Source: a gamma proteobacterium HTCC2207 (lineage in GTDB: Bacteria > Pseudomonadota > Gammaproteobacteria > Pseudomonadales > Porticoccaceae). Taken from it: a stretch of 64,000 nt of DNA. Shown piece after piece: positions 28,507 to 38,732 of this stretch (the stretch's first letter is position 1; each line of letters begins with the position of its first letter). Location of the stretch: positions 1 to 64,000 of the forward strand of contig CAJJAO010000017.1 in the NCBI GenBank assembly GCA_905182265.1, written 5' to 3'. Under the pieces are notes generated by a model. It made no database searches, had not been told where the DNA came from, and saw only the letters and a program-made list of their open reading frames with translations. A program made the translations under genes and the position numbers.

Positions 28507-28591
28507 CGACTTGTTTAACGGTGCTTCTTAACAGTGCCTCTTAGCAGCACTTATTAAAAGCTACTGCTTGATGCTCTTCTTAAAAGCTACT
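28507..28591. repeat. Imperfect tandem repeat spanning the hflC stop codon
   Basis: TTAAAAGCTACT occurs at 28554-28565 and again at 28580-28591, where it contains the complement of the hflC stop codon. Further diverged copies of a GCTTCTTAA-like core run down to about 28510. The pattern looks like outward duplication of the gene's 3' end. Confidence 0.65.
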
Positions 28592-29456
28592 TAGCATTTT
28601 GCTTATTCAGATATTTAAAGAAGTCGCTATCTGGATCCAGCAACATAATATCGCCCTTATTAGCAAAGGCCACTTTGTAAGCATTCAGGCTGCGCACAAA
28701 AGAATAGAACTCAGGATCCTGCTGATAGGCATCGGCATAAATACCCGCCGCCTGCGCATCACCTTGACCACGCATGCCTTCCGCATCTTTGTAAGCATTG
28801 GCCAGTTCGATGGTGCGCTCACGATCAGCAGAAGCGCGAATTTTCTCTGCGCGCTCCTTACCAGTAGACCTTAACTCACGGGCCTCTTTTTCTCGCTCTG
28901 CAGTCATGCGACGGAACACCTGGCTACTGACTTCCTGAGGTAAATCGATACGTTTAACACGCACATCTACCACCTCAATACCCAGGCTATCGAGTACTGA
29001 ACGATTGAGGTCATCGGTAATATTCTTCATCAGCAGATCTCGCTCACCAGAAACCACTTCGTGCAATGTACGGGTACCAAACTGGTTACGCAGTCCATTA
29101 TTTACACGATTGGCCAAACGGTTGTGAGCAACAGACTCAACGCCGCCAGTGGCCTTGTAGTAAGTCTCTACATTGGCGATACGCCATTTCGCGTAGGAAT
29201 CTACAATCAGACGTTTCTTTTCAATGGTGAAAAAGCTGGCTGGCTGTGCATCAACGGTCAAAATTCGCGCATCAAAGATACGTACATCATCGACAAAGGG
29301 AATTTTTACGTGGAGCCCAGGTTGAATGTCGGCTTCGATCAATCGACCAAACTGCAACTTAACACCGCGCTCAAACTCACTGACCACATACAACGTGCTC
29401 TGGGCAATTGCCAGAATAACGAACAGCAGACCGAGCGTTTTAATTAATTTGTTCAT
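28587..29456 (-). CDS. hflC: HflC, FtsH protease modulator
   Basis: The 289-aa protein has one N-terminal membrane anchor (residues ~5-27) and an SPFH/prohibitin domain (VSEFERGVKLQFGR, then VDSYAKWRIANVETYY). A long Ala/Glu-rich helix follows, with AEREKEARELRSTGKERAE. With HflK it forms a large periplasm-facing cage around the FtsH protease. It overlaps the hflK stop by 4 bp (ATGA). Confidence 0.97.
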   Translation of the reverse strand: MNKLIKTLGLLFVILAIAQSTLYVVSEFERGVKLQFGRLIEADIQPGLHVKIPFVDDVRIFDARILTVDAQPASFFTIEKKRLIVDSYAKWRIANVETYYKATGGVESVAHNRLANRVNNGLRNQFGTRTLHEVVSGERDLLMKNITDDLNRSVLDSLGIEVVDVRVKRIDLPQEVSSQVFRRMTAEREKEARELRSTGKERAEKIRASADRERTIELANAYKDAEGMRGQGDAQAAGIYADAYQQDPEFYSFVRSLNAYKVAFANKGDIMLLDPDSDFFKYLNKQNAK

Positions 29457-30577
29457 CGTCGTCTCTCCTGTTGAACTCGCTCGCTATTTTGCTGCAACCT
29501 CTGAATCACATCATTGGCAATACGGTCAATCATCTGATCATTTGAAGTCGCTGGGCGATTCTGAGCTGAAGAGCCCTGCTGAATAATTTTATCCAGTGGT
29601 AGATAGAGCATATTGTTGCCGCCCTCTATATCTACAAGCACCTTGCTACTATTAGTCATGACCTGTTCTATAGCATCAATGTAAAGACGCTCACGGGTTA
29701 CCCTTGGCGCTTTCTTATACTCAGTTAACAGGCGAGTAAAACGCTTGGCTTCACCCTCAGATTTAGACACAACCTGAGACTTATATCCCTCAGCTTCTTC
29801 ACGAAGACGTTGAGCTTCACCGCGAGCTTCCGGAATAACACCATTGGAATAGGCCTGAGCTTCGTTCACTAGGCGTTCCAAATCTTCACGGGCTTTAATC
29901 ACATCATCATAAGCCGCTTTCACCTCGGTCGGTGGTCGCGCTTCTTCGATATTGATTTTAACCACGTTAATACCGCTGCCATAGTTGGTCAGTAATTCCT
30001 GCAACTTCTCTGCAGTGCCAAGAGCTACTTGCTCACGACCCGTAGAAATGACGCCGTCCAAACCTGTGCTACCAACCACATGGCGCAAAGCACTATCGGT
30101 GGCTTGCTTTAAGCTTGTTTCGGGATCTTTAATGTTGAGAACAAAGTCTCTGGCGTTATCAATGTTGTACTGAACAGTCAATGATATCTCAACAATATTC
30201 TCGTCCTGAGTCAGCATCAACCCACGAGCAGAGTACTGTCGTTCTTCAGTGACTCGAACAATAACAACCTTATCGATAATCGGTGGATTCCACTGCAGAC
30301 CTGAGCCCATAGTGTCATGGTATTTACCCATGCGCAGAACCAATGCCTGCTCTTTTTCATCGACCTGATAAAAGCCCATCAAGCCCCATAAAACGGCTAG
30401 GACCAAAAGCCCTATTGGCAGCAGACTCTTACTGTTGCCACCGCCAGAACCGCCGCCGCCAAATGAACTGAACTTTTCTTTCAGCTTGTTCAGCGCCTCA
30501 TCTAGATCTGGTGGCCCATCGTTATTGCGATTACCGCCCCATGGGTCTTTTCCACCACCCGGTTCATTCCAGGCCAT
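29453..30577 (-). CDS. hflK: HflK, FtsH protease modulator
   Basis: About 374 aa. A Gly/Pro-rich cytoplasmic N-terminus (MAWNEPGGGKDPWGG) precedes a transmembrane segment near residues 50-70. The SPFH domain follows (VDEKEQALVLRMGKY, VQYNIDNARDFV) and a coiled-coil region with a Gln/Arg-rich tail. The start at ATG 30575-30577 has GGAG 7 bp upstream; the frame could open 12 bp earlier. It partners HflC. Confidence 0.96.
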   Translation of the reverse strand: MAWNEPGGGKDPWGGNRNNDGPPDLDEALNKLKEKFSSFGGGGSGGGNSKSLLPIGLLVLAVLWGLMGFYQVDEKEQALVLRMGKYHDTMGSGLQWNPPIIDKVVIVRVTEERQYSARGLMLTQDENIVEISLTVQYNIDNARDFVLNIKDPETSLKQATDSALRHVVGSTGLDGVISTGREQVALGTAEKLQELLTNYGSGINVVKINIEEARPPTEVKAAYDDVIKAREDLERLVNEAQAYSNGVIPEARGEAQRLREEAEGYKSQVVSKSEGEAKRFTRLLTEYKKAPRVTRERLYIDAIEQVMTNSSKVLVDIEGGNNMLYLPLDKIIQQGSSAQNRPATSNDQMIDRIANDVIQRLQQNSERVQQERRR

Positions 30578-30628
30578 AATATTCTCCAATCAGTTAATGT
30601 TGTTAGGTTATTTGCGTACAGTCTAACT

Positions 30629-31924
30629 CTACAGAGCGACCAAATCTTGTAATTTTAATCCTGAAGCCTTAAGCAGGCGTAAAAAATCGCTCTCGGCCAG
30701 CTTTATCTCCAAATTTATAGCACCCTGCTCGCTCACCTGCTCAGCAACCACTGCTTTTTGATTATAAAGGGCCGCTCTAAACGCCCCCTGATTCGACTGT
30801 AGCTGCAGATGCCTGTGGACGATTTTGTTCGGCAGACACTCAACAATAGCCTCGAGAAGCATCTCCAAACCCTCACCAGTCAGCGAGGACAGCCAAATAG
30901 CCACCGGAACACCATCAGCATTACGCTCGATACGAGGCTGAGGATCATCCAATAGGTCAATCTTGTTGTAGACCATGAGTGTTGGCAAATTGTGGGCGTC
31001 GATTTCTTTTAACACTTCGTCAACACGCTTTATGTTGACTGTCCGCTCCTCTGCGGCCGCATCTATAATATGCAGCAGCAATGTTGCCGAGGCGGCCTCT
31101 TCTAGGGTTGCTCTAAAAGCGTTGACCAGCCTGTGCGGCAAATGGCTGATAAAGCCAACGGTATCCGCGAAGATAACCGGCCCGAGCTCTGCCACATCCA
31201 AACGCCGCATGGTGGGATCAAGAGTAGCAAAAAGCTGGTCGGCGGCAAACACATCGGCGCCGGTCAGCTTGTTAAATAAGGTTGATTTACCTGCGTTGGT
31301 ATAGCCCACTAATGAAACTGTGGGGATTTCGGCTTTATCCCGAGATAGACGATTCTGACCACGCTGTTTTCTAACTTTTTCAAGACGTTTTTTGATCGTC
31401 TGAATACGATCTCTGACCATACGCCGGTCTGACTCTAACTGAGTCTCACCAGGCCCGCGCATGCCGATACCGCCCTTCTCTCTATCTAGGTGAGTCCAGC
31501 CACGCACCAACCTTGAGGACAGGTGCTGAAGCTGCGCTAGCTCAACCTGCAACTTACCCTCATGGGTGCGCGCACGCTGAGCAAAGATATCCAGAATCAA
31601 CCCAGTTCGATCGAGCACGCGGCACTGCAACTCTGCCTCAATATTACGCTCTTGGCTGGGGGAAAGATTATGGTTAAAGATAACGATTTCGGCATCGCAG
31701 CTTTTAACCGCACTACCGATTTCTTCTAATTTACCGGTGCCAACGAAAAATTTGGCATGGGGTGACTGGCGGGATCCAGTTAAAAATTCAACTGGATCGC
31801 CGCCAGCAGAGATCACTAACTCTTCGAATTCCCTTGGGTCTTCGGGCTCAGATTCACTATTGAGTTTGAGGTGAACCAAAACAGCGCGTTCGCCAACATC
31901 AGGTCGTTCAAAAAATAATGACAC
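30629..31924 (-). CDS. hflX: GTPase HflX
   Basis: The 431-aa ribosome-associated GTPase splits or rescues stalled ribosomes. The N-terminal ND1 domain includes FFVGTGKLEEI, and the linker has GGIGMRGPGETQLESDRR. The G domain has G1 GYTNAGKSTLFN, G3 DTVGFI and G4 YNKIDLL. It sits 5 bp after hfq and is co-transcribed with it, as in enterobacteria. Confidence 0.97.
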   Translation of the reverse strand: MSLFFERPDVGERAVLVHLKLNSESEPEDPREFEELVISAGGDPVEFLTGSRQSPHAKFFVGTGKLEEIGSAVKSCDAEIVIFNHNLSPSQERNIEAELQCRVLDRTGLILDIFAQRARTHEGKLQVELAQLQHLSSRLVRGWTHLDREKGGIGMRGPGETQLESDRRMVRDRIQTIKKRLEKVRKQRGQNRLSRDKAEIPTVSLVGYTNAGKSTLFNKLTGADVFAADQLFATLDPTMRRLDVAELGPVIFADTVGFISHLPHRLVNAFRATLEEAASATLLLHIIDAAAEERTVNIKRVDEVLKEIDAHNLPTLMVYNKIDLLDDPQPRIERNADGVPVAIWLSSLTGEGLEMLLEAIVECLPNKIVHRHLQLQSNQGAFRAALYNQKAVVAEQVSEQGAINLEIKLAESDFLRLLKASGLKLQDLVAL

Positions 31925-31929
31925 TCGTG

Positions 31930-32226
31930 TTAGTAATTATCATCGCTGTAATTACCCGCGTCATCGTCATCGGCAATTTCGCCATCTGACATGCCGCCAC
32001 TAGCATTGCTAGCAGGTAAGCGTACGACTCGAGAAGGTACAACGGTTGATATAGCGTGCTTGTAGACCATTTGGCTCACAGTATTTTTTAACAGAACAAC
32101 AAATTGGTCAAAAGACTCAACCTGGCCCTGCAACTTGATACCATTTACCAAAAATATAGATACTGGAATACGCTCTTTTCTTAGGACATTCAGAAAAGGG
32201 TCTTGTAGATTATGCCCTTTTGACAT
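31930..32226 (-). CDS. hfq: RNA chaperone Hfq
   Basis: About 98 aa. [20 protein letters not shown], with Gln8 and the Sm1/Sm2 segments ([20 protein letters not shown], then [11 protein letters not shown]), is textbook Hfq. The C-terminal ~30 residues are acidic ([18 protein letters not shown]), the form found in many gammaproteobacteria. The start is the ATG with AAGGAG upstream at 32224-32226; the frame is open 45 bp further. It assembles into a hexamer that pairs small RNAs with mRNAs. Confidence 0.98.
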   Translation of the reverse strand: MSKGHNLQDPFLNVLRKERIPVSIFLVNGIKLQGQVESFDQFVVLLKNTVSQMVYKHAISTVVPSRVVRLPASNASGGMSDGEIADDDDAGNYSDDNY

Positions 32227-32305
32227 TTTACTACTCCTTGTTATTGAAAAATCAATTAGCGCTGCAATCATCGCAGCAAAAAAGTCACCTTAAACTGAGT
32301 GACAT

Positions 32306-32330
32306 AAAAATGAGGCTTACCTTAGCCTCA
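32306..32330 (-). terminator. Rho-independent terminator between miaA and hfq
   Basis: On the minus strand TGAGGCT/AGCCTCA forms a 7-bp stem with a 6-nt loop followed by TTTTT. It lies about 110 bp after the miaA stop. hfq must then have its own promoter in the ~80 bp beyond it, or read-through. Confidence 0.82.
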
Positions 32331-32441
32331 CGTAACACTGGCCCCAAATAACATTGGCCTCATATAAAGAACCCGGTGAGATTACAAAACACCGCAGAGC
32401 GAACGTCGCCCCTGGACCTTAGTATAGTATATGGGCGCGAT

Positions 32442-33416
32442 TTAGAGCATTTTCAAGCACTGGCCGCAGATTTCTTCTGTACTTAAATAGCCACTCTGAT
32501 TATCTACTTTAATTTCAATAGCTTGCGGCCAATTTCTCAACCATGTCATCTGCCGCTTGGCAAGCTGGCGTGTCGCTATAACGCCTTTTTCTACCGCTGT
32601 CGACAAATCAGATTCCCCAGCACAGTAATCCCAGAGCTGACGATAGCCCACTGACCTGATGGCAGGCAGGCTAACATTTAAGTCGCCGCGCTCATAAAGG
32701 CTCTGTACTTCGCCTAGAAAACCCTGCTCCATCATCTGCTTAAACCTACTCTCTATACGACTATGTAACAGGCTGCGGTTCTGCGGGACCAATGAAAACT
32801 GCACGATATCATAATTATCTTGCAAGCCTCCAACCGCAGAACCCTGGAGTGATGACATAGCCACACCAGTAATGCGATGAACTTCTAATGCACGCTGAAT
32901 ACGCTGGGAATGATTAGGGTGCAATTTACTAGCGCTATCTGGATCAACTTTTTGTAGATCCTTGTAAAGACTGGGCCAACCCTCAACAGCTGCGCGCTGT
33001 TCTAGCTCATCACGGATCTGTTGGTTTGCCTCGGGCAGATTTGAAAGGCCTTCAAGTAGCACCTTGAAGTACATCATGCTGCCGCCCACTAAAAGGGGTA
33101 TCTTGCCAGCGGCAACGATGTCTTCGATCTCTGCTTTGGCGTCAGCTAAAAAATCAGCTGCGCTATAAGCCTGTGCTGGGTCGCGAATATCGAGGAGACG
33201 ATGCGGCGCAAGAGCCAATGTCTCGGCATCTGGTTTGGCGCTGCCTATATTAAGCTCGCGGTACACCTGTGCCGAATCAACATTGATTAGCTCAATAGGT
33301 AAGTGCTTTTGCAGCTCTATAGCTAGGGCGGTTTTGCCGCTAGCCGTGGGCCCCATCACAAAGATAGCGCGAGCTTTAGTTCCAACATTGGAGGATGCCT
33401 GTTGCTGACTACTCAT
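32442..33416 (-). CDS. miaA: tRNA dimethylallyltransferase
   Basis: The 324-aa enzyme adds an isopentenyl group to A37 of tRNAs reading UNN codons. The P-loop [28 protein letters not shown] and the [14 protein letters not shown] motif are typical, as is the insertion with [14 protein letters not shown]. Its ATG overlaps the mutL stop as ATGA, matching the conserved mutL-miaA-hfq order. Confidence 0.98.
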   Translation of the reverse strand: MSSQQQASSNVGTKARAIFVMGPTASGKTALAIELQKHLPIELINVDSAQVYRELNIGSAKPDAETLALAPHRLLDIRDPAQAYSAADFLADAKAEIEDIVAAGKIPLLVGGSMMYFKVLLEGLSNLPEANQQIRDELEQRAAVEGWPSLYKDLQKVDPDSASKLHPNHSQRIQRALEVHRITGVAMSSLQGSAVGGLQDNYDIVQFSLVPQNRSLLHSRIESRFKQMMEQGFLGEVQSLYERGDLNVSLPAIRSVGYRQLWDYCAGESDLSTAVEKGVIATRQLAKRQMTWLRNWPQAIEIKVDNQSGYLSTEEICGQCLKML

Positions 33417-35254
33417 CGGCCACGCAAAAATAGCTTATCTAACTCATCTAAGCTGAGCTGAGACCATGTTGGGCGGCCGTGATTACATTGGCCACTGCGC
33501 TCGGTTGCTTCCATATCGCGGAGCAGAGCATTCATCTCGGGGACGGTTAGCTTACGGTTGGCTCGCACTGAACCATGGCAGGCCATGGTCGATAGAATTT
33601 CATTAATATGATTGCGTATACGCTCCGACGTGCCGTGCATCAATAGGTCTGAAATCACGTCTCGCAACAGCCCCTCAACTTCGGAGCCGCGAAGAATCGC
33701 GGGGATTTCACGAACGATAAGGCTCTCTGCCCCCGCCCGTTCAACAACAAAACCCAGCTGGCCAAATATCTCTCCGCTCTTGTCTGCAATCTCGGCCTCT
33801 CGCTCACTCACCGACAGACTCTCAGGCACTAAAAGCGGTTGAGACACCAACCCTTGATCATCAAATGCGGTTTTCATGCGTTCGTAAGTAATACGTTCAT
33901 GGGCTGCATGCATGTCGACAATAATTAGACCCTGCAGGTTTTCAGCCAAGATATAAATACCTTTTAACTGCGCAATGGCAAACCCCATGGGCGGAACATC
34001 GCCCTGTTCTTCAGGCATCTCTGTGGCGTAAAGACCCTGGTAGGCACTCATGGGAGTATTGACAGAACCCGAGTTTAAACCAGAGCTTGAACCAGAAAAC
34101 TGCCCATAGCCCGAGCCGCTTTGGGATCCACTATAGGACCCACCCTGCGGCTGAGTATTGGCACTGGGAAACTGAATCGAGGACTGACTTGGCTGCCACT
34201 CTTGCTCTGATGCTTGGCCCGGAGTGCCCTCACCTGACTGCAGATGATCCTGGGGACGGTCTTGAGCCAGAGCCTTATTGAGCGTGCCATAGACAAAGCC
34301 ATGAATAGAGCGGCTATCGCGAAAACGAACCTCATGCTTAGTCGGGTGGACATTAACATCTACATCCGCAGGCTCGATTTCTAAAAACAGCACATAGGCA
34401 GGGTGACGGCCATGGTACAAAACATCTTGGTAGGCCTGACGGATCGCATGAGAAACGACCTTGTCACGAATACAGCGACCGTTGACAAAAAAGTGCTGCA
34501 GATCGGCCTGACTTCTAGAAAACGTTGGCAGCCCCATCCAGCCCCAAAGTCGAATATTAGTGCGGTCATTGTCCACATACAGCGCCTGCTGCATAAAGGC
34601 CGGGCCACAGATATCGGCAACGCGCTTTTCTTGCTCTAATAATGTCAGGGCCGGGCGCAAACTAATCTGCGCTCGCTGATTGTGGCGCAGGCTAAAGGCA
34701 ATATCCATGCGACTCAGCGCCAGTTTCTTAATGCTGTCATCAATACGGTTGTACTCGGTGCCTTCGGTACGCAAAAACTTGCGCCGCGCTGGGGTATTGA
34801 AAAACAAATCACGAACCTCGACGCTAGTGCCCTGAGGGTGAGGTGAAGGCTGTAATTCAACCTCCATATCACGCCCTTCAGACACCGCCTTCCAACCACT
34901 GCTGTCGCCAGCATTGGATGTCAGGCTAAGGCGAGATACTGAGGCAATACTAGCCAGAGCTTCGCCGCGAAAGCCAAGAGTGGCGACCGCTTCGAGGTCT
35001 TCCAAATTATCAATTTTGCTGGTGGCGTGACGACTTAGGGCCAGAGCCAGTTCCGACTCTGGAATACCATGGCCATCATCGCGAATCTTGATGAGCTTGG
35101 TGCCGCCCCGCTCTATATCTATATCAATGCGCTTGGCACCGGCATCGAGGCTGTTTTCAACCAGCTCCTTCAGTACCGAAGCCGGGCGTTCGACCACCTC
35201 CCCAGCAGCAATCTGATTAGCTAATTGCGGGCTGAGTATATGAATACTAAACAT
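33413..35254 (-). CDS. mutL: DNA mismatch repair protein MutL (endonuclease type)
   Basis: The 613-aa protein starts with the GHKL ATPase ([38 protein letters not shown]). A Gly/Ser/Gln-rich linker spans residues ~350-420. The C-terminal dimerisation domain contains [12 protein letters not shown], the DQHA(x)2E(x)4E nuclease motif with Met at the second position, plus ACHGSVRA and QCNHGRPTW. This form nicks DNA itself and is typical of organisms without MutH, such as Pseudomonas. No mutH is in the window. Confidence 0.97.
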   Translation of the reverse strand: MFSIHILSPQLANQIAAGEVVERPASVLKELVENSLDAGAKRIDIDIERGGTKLIKIRDDGHGIPESELALALSRHATSKIDNLEDLEAVATLGFRGEALASIASVSRLSLTSNAGDSSGWKAVSEGRDMEVELQPSPHPQGTSVEVRDLFFNTPARRKFLRTEGTEYNRIDDSIKKLALSRMDIAFSLRHNQRAQISLRPALTLLEQEKRVADICGPAFMQQALYVDNDRTNIRLWGWMGLPTFSRSQADLQHFFVNGRCIRDKVVSHAIRQAYQDVLYHGRHPAYVLFLEIEPADVDVNVHPTKHEVRFRDSRSIHGFVYGTLNKALAQDRPQDHLQSGEGTPGQASEQEWQPSQSSIQFPSANTQPQGGSYSGSQSGSGYGQFSGSSSGLNSGSVNTPMSAYQGLYATEMPEEQGDVPPMGFAIAQLKGIYILAENLQGLIIVDMHAAHERITYERMKTAFDDQGLVSQPLLVPESLSVSEREAEIADKSGEIFGQLGFVVERAGAESLIVREIPAILRGSEVEGLLRDVISDLLMHGTSERIRNHINEILSTMACHGSVRANRKLTVPEMNALLRDMEATERSGQCNHGRPTWSQLSLDELDKLFLRGR

Positions 35255-35284
35255 GGGATAGCGCCTATAAAAAAGGGTTTAGCT

Positions 35285-36622
35285 CTAGGGAATTAAAATT
35301 CTCTGGCCAACACGAATTGTGCTTGATGACATCTTATTGTAGCGCAAAATTTTGCGTACGGAAGTGTTGTGGAGAACCGCTATTTCGGAGAGGGTATCTC
35401 CTCTAGCGATAATGTAACTGCGGCCTACTGCATTGCCATTTTTAGCCAGCAAGGTGCCTACAGGAGGGTGTTCAGAATAAAACTGCACAAGGCCGTCATA
35501 GATAGCGTTAGCCATGCGCTGCTGATACTTACTACTGTTAAGCTGGCGCGCCTCTTTGGGGTTAGAAATAAACCCAGTTTCAATTAACAGTGAGGGAATA
35601 TCTGGCGATTTGAGTACCAAAAAGCCCGCCTGCTCGACTTGCTTTTTATGCAGCCGCGCCACGGAGCCCATATTTTTTAGCACGTATTTACCAGCATCGA
35701 GGCTGCTACTAAGAGTCGCGGTCATCGACAGGTCGAGTAGTACGCCCGCCAACACATCATCCTTATCACCCAAGTTGAGTGAACTGGCACCGCCAATTAG
35801 ATCCGCACGGTTTTCTTTGGTCGCCAAATAACGTGCCGCCTCACTGGTTGCACCCTTGGTAGACAGGGCATAAACCGATGCGCCGTAGGCTTGGGGATTG
35901 GTAAAGGCATCTGCGTGAATAGAGATAAAAAAGTCGGCCTGTTTGTCTCGGGCCAACTGGGAGCGCTTGCGATGGGCGAGATAGTAGTCGCCACTGCGCA
36001 CTAACTCTCCCTGAAAATTGGGATTCTGGTCAAAAAGTTTTTCAATGCGTTTGGCGATTTGAAACACAACTACCTTTTCACGCACCTTTTTAGGGCCAGT
36101 GGCACCAGGGTCTTCACCCCCGTGACCTGCATCAATGGCAATCACAATTTTGCGGTTTTTCTTTTTAACCACCTGCTCAACTGAGCGACTGACCACACGC
36201 TTTTTATCGAACAGGTCGATAACTAGACGATCGCTGTACTGCTCGTTGGCTTTAAGACTAAAACTTTTTGGGCTGACGGTATTTTTTAAATCTAGCACCA
36301 CCCGAACATCGGTTTTATTGCGGGCAGCTGCACGAATACTCGCAATGGGCGTATTCGTAAAGTCCAGCTTGTCGAATTGGGTTTTTACCCGGCTATCGCT
36401 GAGATCAATAACTAGGCGATTAGGGTTTTGTAGAGCAAAAATATTGTATTCAGCAGTGCTGCTTAGGTCAAATACCAGCCTAGTGCTGTCTGGCGCGCGC
36501 CACAGTCGCACCGAATCGACATCTGCGGCCCAAGCTTGACTGGCCAGCATCCACAGCGACCCAGTTCCCATTAAACACAGCAAGCACAGTTTCGTTATGC
36601 AATGTCGTAACTGATTATTCAA
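35285..36622 (-). CDS. amiC: N-acetylmuramoyl-L-alanine amidase (AmiB/AmiC type) with LysM
   Basis: The 445-aa secreted enzyme has a signal peptide (cleavage probably after SQAWA, residue ~32), an N-terminal AMIN domain (VRLWRAPDSTRLVFDLS) and a catalytic Amidase_3 domain from ~155 (IDAGHGGEDPGA, ISIHADAF, and LLIETGFISNPKEARQL with the catalytic Glu). One C-terminal LysM repeat follows (YIIARGDTLSEIAVLHN). It splits septal peptidoglycan after division, activated by NlpD- or EnvC-like factors. The gene name is by context; AmiB and AmiC cannot be separated here. Confidence 0.94.
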   Translation of the reverse strand: MNNQLRHCITKLCLLCLMGTGSLWMLASQAWAADVDSVRLWRAPDSTRLVFDLSSTAEYNIFALQNPNRLVIDLSDSRVKTQFDKLDFTNTPIASIRAAARNKTDVRVVLDLKNTVSPKSFSLKANEQYSDRLVIDLFDKKRVVSRSVEQVVKKKNRKIVIAIDAGHGGEDPGATGPKKVREKVVVFQIAKRIEKLFDQNPNFQGELVRSGDYYLAHRKRSQLARDKQADFFISIHADAFTNPQAYGASVYALSTKGATSEAARYLATKENRADLIGGASSLNLGDKDDVLAGVLLDLSMTATLSSSLDAGKYVLKNMGSVARLHKKQVEQAGFLVLKSPDIPSLLIETGFISNPKEARQLNSSKYQQRMANAIYDGLVQFYSEHPPVGTLLAKNGNAVGRSYIIARGDTLSEIAVLHNTSVRKILRYNKMSSSTIRVGQRILIP

Positions 36623-36625
36623 TCT

Positions 36626-37123
36626 TTACTCCACCTGCTCTAAATGACTGACTAGCTGCTCACCACAAGCAGAATATGCGCATAGAGTAACACAGCGACC
36701 CTCACCGAGCTGATTGATCTCGATGGCAATATCTGCCTGAGGTAAAAACCCAGCGCCCTGCTCTGGCCATTCTATTAAGCATAGCTTGCCGTCGGCTAAA
36801 TAATCAGTAAAACCGATGTACTCAAGCTCTTCTGCATCCACTAGGCGGTATAGGTCAAAATGGTAAACCGCGCCCAGGTCCAGCTGATAGGGTTCCACCA
36901 AGGTATAAGTCGGGCTCTTGACTGCACCCTGATGACCCAGGCCTTTCAAAATGCCTCGGCTCAGGGTGGTTTTGCCCGAACCAAGATCACCCTTTAGAGT
37001 GATCAATAGACGCTCAGTTACCAGTTCCGCGATGCGCTGGCCAAATTGAATCATTGCAGCTTCGCTGGCCAATTCAACCTGCACTTTCGCAATCACGGCC
37101 GCAACCAGAGACTCTTGAGTCAT
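36626..37123 (-). CDS. tsaE: tRNA threonylcarbamoyladenosine biosynthesis ATPase TsaE
   Basis: The 165-aa P-loop protein has Walker A LKGDLGSGKTTLSRGIL and the conserved VKSPTYTLVEPY, VYHFDLYRL and LIEWPEQG. It powers the t6A37 tRNA modification with TsaB/TsaD. The start overlaps the nnr stop as ATGA and the gene lies 3 bp from amiC, in the conserved nnr-tsaE-amiC-mutL operon. Confidence 0.97.
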   Translation of the reverse strand: MTQESLVAAVIAKVQVELASEAAMIQFGQRIAELVTERLLITLKGDLGSGKTTLSRGILKGLGHQGAVKSPTYTLVEPYQLDLGAVYHFDLYRLVDAEELEYIGFTDYLADGKLCLIEWPEQGAGFLPQADIAIEINQLGEGRCVTLCAYSACGEQLVSHLEQVE

Positions 37124-38676
37124 AGAGCGTCCTGATCGAGCGCGGCTGCCGGATTTAGCGCCGCTGCGTTATTAAAAGGCACATCTTCATTTAAAAGCCT
37201 ACGCAACTGAGGCAGCAGATCCGTAGCCACCAAGCCTCTCTGTCCCTGGGCGTCTACCACCAACTCGGCCGCACTGGAGTGCAAGCAACAGCCCAATTCT
37301 GTGGCCGTTTGTAGGTCACAACCCTGAGCAATCAATCCACCAATAATACCGCTAAGAATGTCGCCCATACCCGCCGTCGCCATAGCAGCATCGCCATAAG
37401 GGCAAACCTTAATGATCTCATCGACGCCAGCAATTAATGTGCCGGGCCCTTTCAATAACACCACCGCAGCGTATTTTTCTTGCAACTGACGCACCGCAGC
37501 AAAGCGGTCTGCCTGTACCTCTGCAACACTGATACCCAGTAGTCGCGCTGCCTCACCAGCATGGGGCGTCAACACCCATTGGCTGCCATCTGGATTGGGT
37601 ACTACACGACCCTCAGCGAGAATATTTAAAGCATCGGCGTCCAATACCATGGGCAATCCTGCCGCCACGGCTTTTTGTAACAGCTGCTCCGACCAGGAAG
37701 ATCGCCCCAAACCTGGCCCCACTACTAACACACTTGGGCCATCTAAAAGCGGTTCCAGCTCCTGCCCAGAGACTACTGGGCAAGCCATTATTTCAGGCTG
37801 GCGCACAAGCATAGCACCAACATGTTCAGGCCTAGTGGCAAGGCTAGTCATACCAGCTCCCACCTGTAAACAGGCCTGCGCCGCCATAATAGCGGCACCC
37901 CCAAAGCCATGTTCACCGCCAATCACCATGCTATGACCACGCTGGGTCTTATGGCCGTCGACCGCAAGCTGAGGCAGATATTCAAGTAATTCAAACAGGT
38001 CTAGTAACTCGGCACTGGCTGGCACCTGCTCAAAAATCTCTTCAGGTAACTCTAATGAATCAAGAATAACGTCACCAGAGACCCCAGGACCCTGCCCCGA
38101 AAAAAAACCCTGTTTAGCCGCGATAAAGGTAACCGTCATATCCGCCAACACAGCAATCTGCGCCACATCGCCCGTATCAGGGTTTAAACCTGAGGGGATA
38201 TCAACGGCAATAACCGGCAATCCAGAATCATTAATCAACTGAATAGCCTCACCAAAAGGATGGCGAAGCTCACCGCTGAAGCCAATGCCTAAAAGGCTAT
38301 CAACAATTACGCCTTCGTCGATAGACAGATTTTCATCAAAAGCCAAGCAGGCGACGTTGGCTTCTAAAGCAAATTGTTTCGCCATGCTGGCATCACCAGT
38401 TTGCTGCTGAGATAGCTCAATGACCTGCACTGGAATATTTTTTGCGGCGGCCAGAGCGGCCACAATATAACCATCGCCGGCATTGTTACCCGACCCGCAA
38501 AAAACACTTAATAAACTAGGCTCGCCAAAAGTGTCTAATAACTCATTTAACACTGCTCGACCTGCGCGTTTCATTAATACAATGCCCGCAATGCCCTGCT
38601 CTTCTATGGCAATACGATCGAGTTCGGCTACTGATTTAGCCTTAAATAAGACATCCTGAATAAGATTGTGCGACAT
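37120..38676 (-). CDS. nnr: Bifunctional NAD(P)H-hydrate epimerase / ADP-dependent dehydratase
   Basis: About 518 aa. The N-terminal YjeF_N epimerase domain (CGSGNNAGDGYIVA, DSLLGIGFSG, VDIPSGLNPDTG) is fused to the C-terminal ribokinase-like dehydratase domain (LVVGPGLGRS, LDADALNIL, LTPHAGEAARLLG, GMGDILSGIIGGLIAQG). It repairs hydrated NADH and NADPH. I start at ATG 38674-38676 (MSHNLIQDVL) rather than at 38706. The C-terminus carries an 18-bp duplication encoding AAALNPAAALDQ. It is divergent from queG. Confidence 0.95.
   Translation of the reverse strand: MSHNLIQDVLFKAKSVAELDRIAIEEQGIAGIVLMKRAGRAVLNELLDTFGEPSLLSVFCGSGNNAGDGYIVAALAAAKNIPVQVIELSQQQTGDASMAKQFALEANVACLAFDENLSIDEGVIVDSLLGIGFSGELRHPFGEAIQLINDSGLPVIAVDIPSGLNPDTGDVAQIAVLADMTVTFIAAKQGFFSGQGPGVSGDVILDSLELPEEIFEQVPASAELLDLFELLEYLPQLAVDGHKTQRGHSMVIGGEHGFGGAAIMAAQACLQVGAGMTSLATRPEHVGAMLVRQPEIMACPVVSGQELEPLLDGPSVLVVGPGLGRSSWSEQLLQKAVAAGLPMVLDADALNILAEGRVVPNPDGSQWVLTPHAGEAARLLGISVAEVQADRFAAVRQLQEKYAAVVLLKGPGTLIAGVDEIIKVCPYGDAAMATAGMGDILSGIIGGLIAQGCDLQTATELGCCLHSSAAELVVDAQGQRGLVATDLLPQLRRLLNEDVPFNNAAALNPAAALDQDAL
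37132..37167 (-). repeat. Two-copy 18-bp repeat at the 3' end of nnr
   Basis: GCAGCGGCGCTAAATCCG and GCAGCCGCGCTCGATCAG are adjacent on the minus strand, and about two thirds of positions match. They encode AAALNP and AAALDQ in frame, about 10 bp before the stop. Confidence 0.7.
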
Positions 38677-38732
38677 GAAGCAAATATCCCCGTAAAATTG
38701 GCGCAATTATAAGCCAGAACAAAGACTAAAAC

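Noticed and set aside
33413..35254. MutL nuclease motif reading DMHA rather than DQHA
   Set aside because: Other motif residues and the C-terminal zinc-site motifs are intact; this looks like normal variation of the endonuclease-type MutL.
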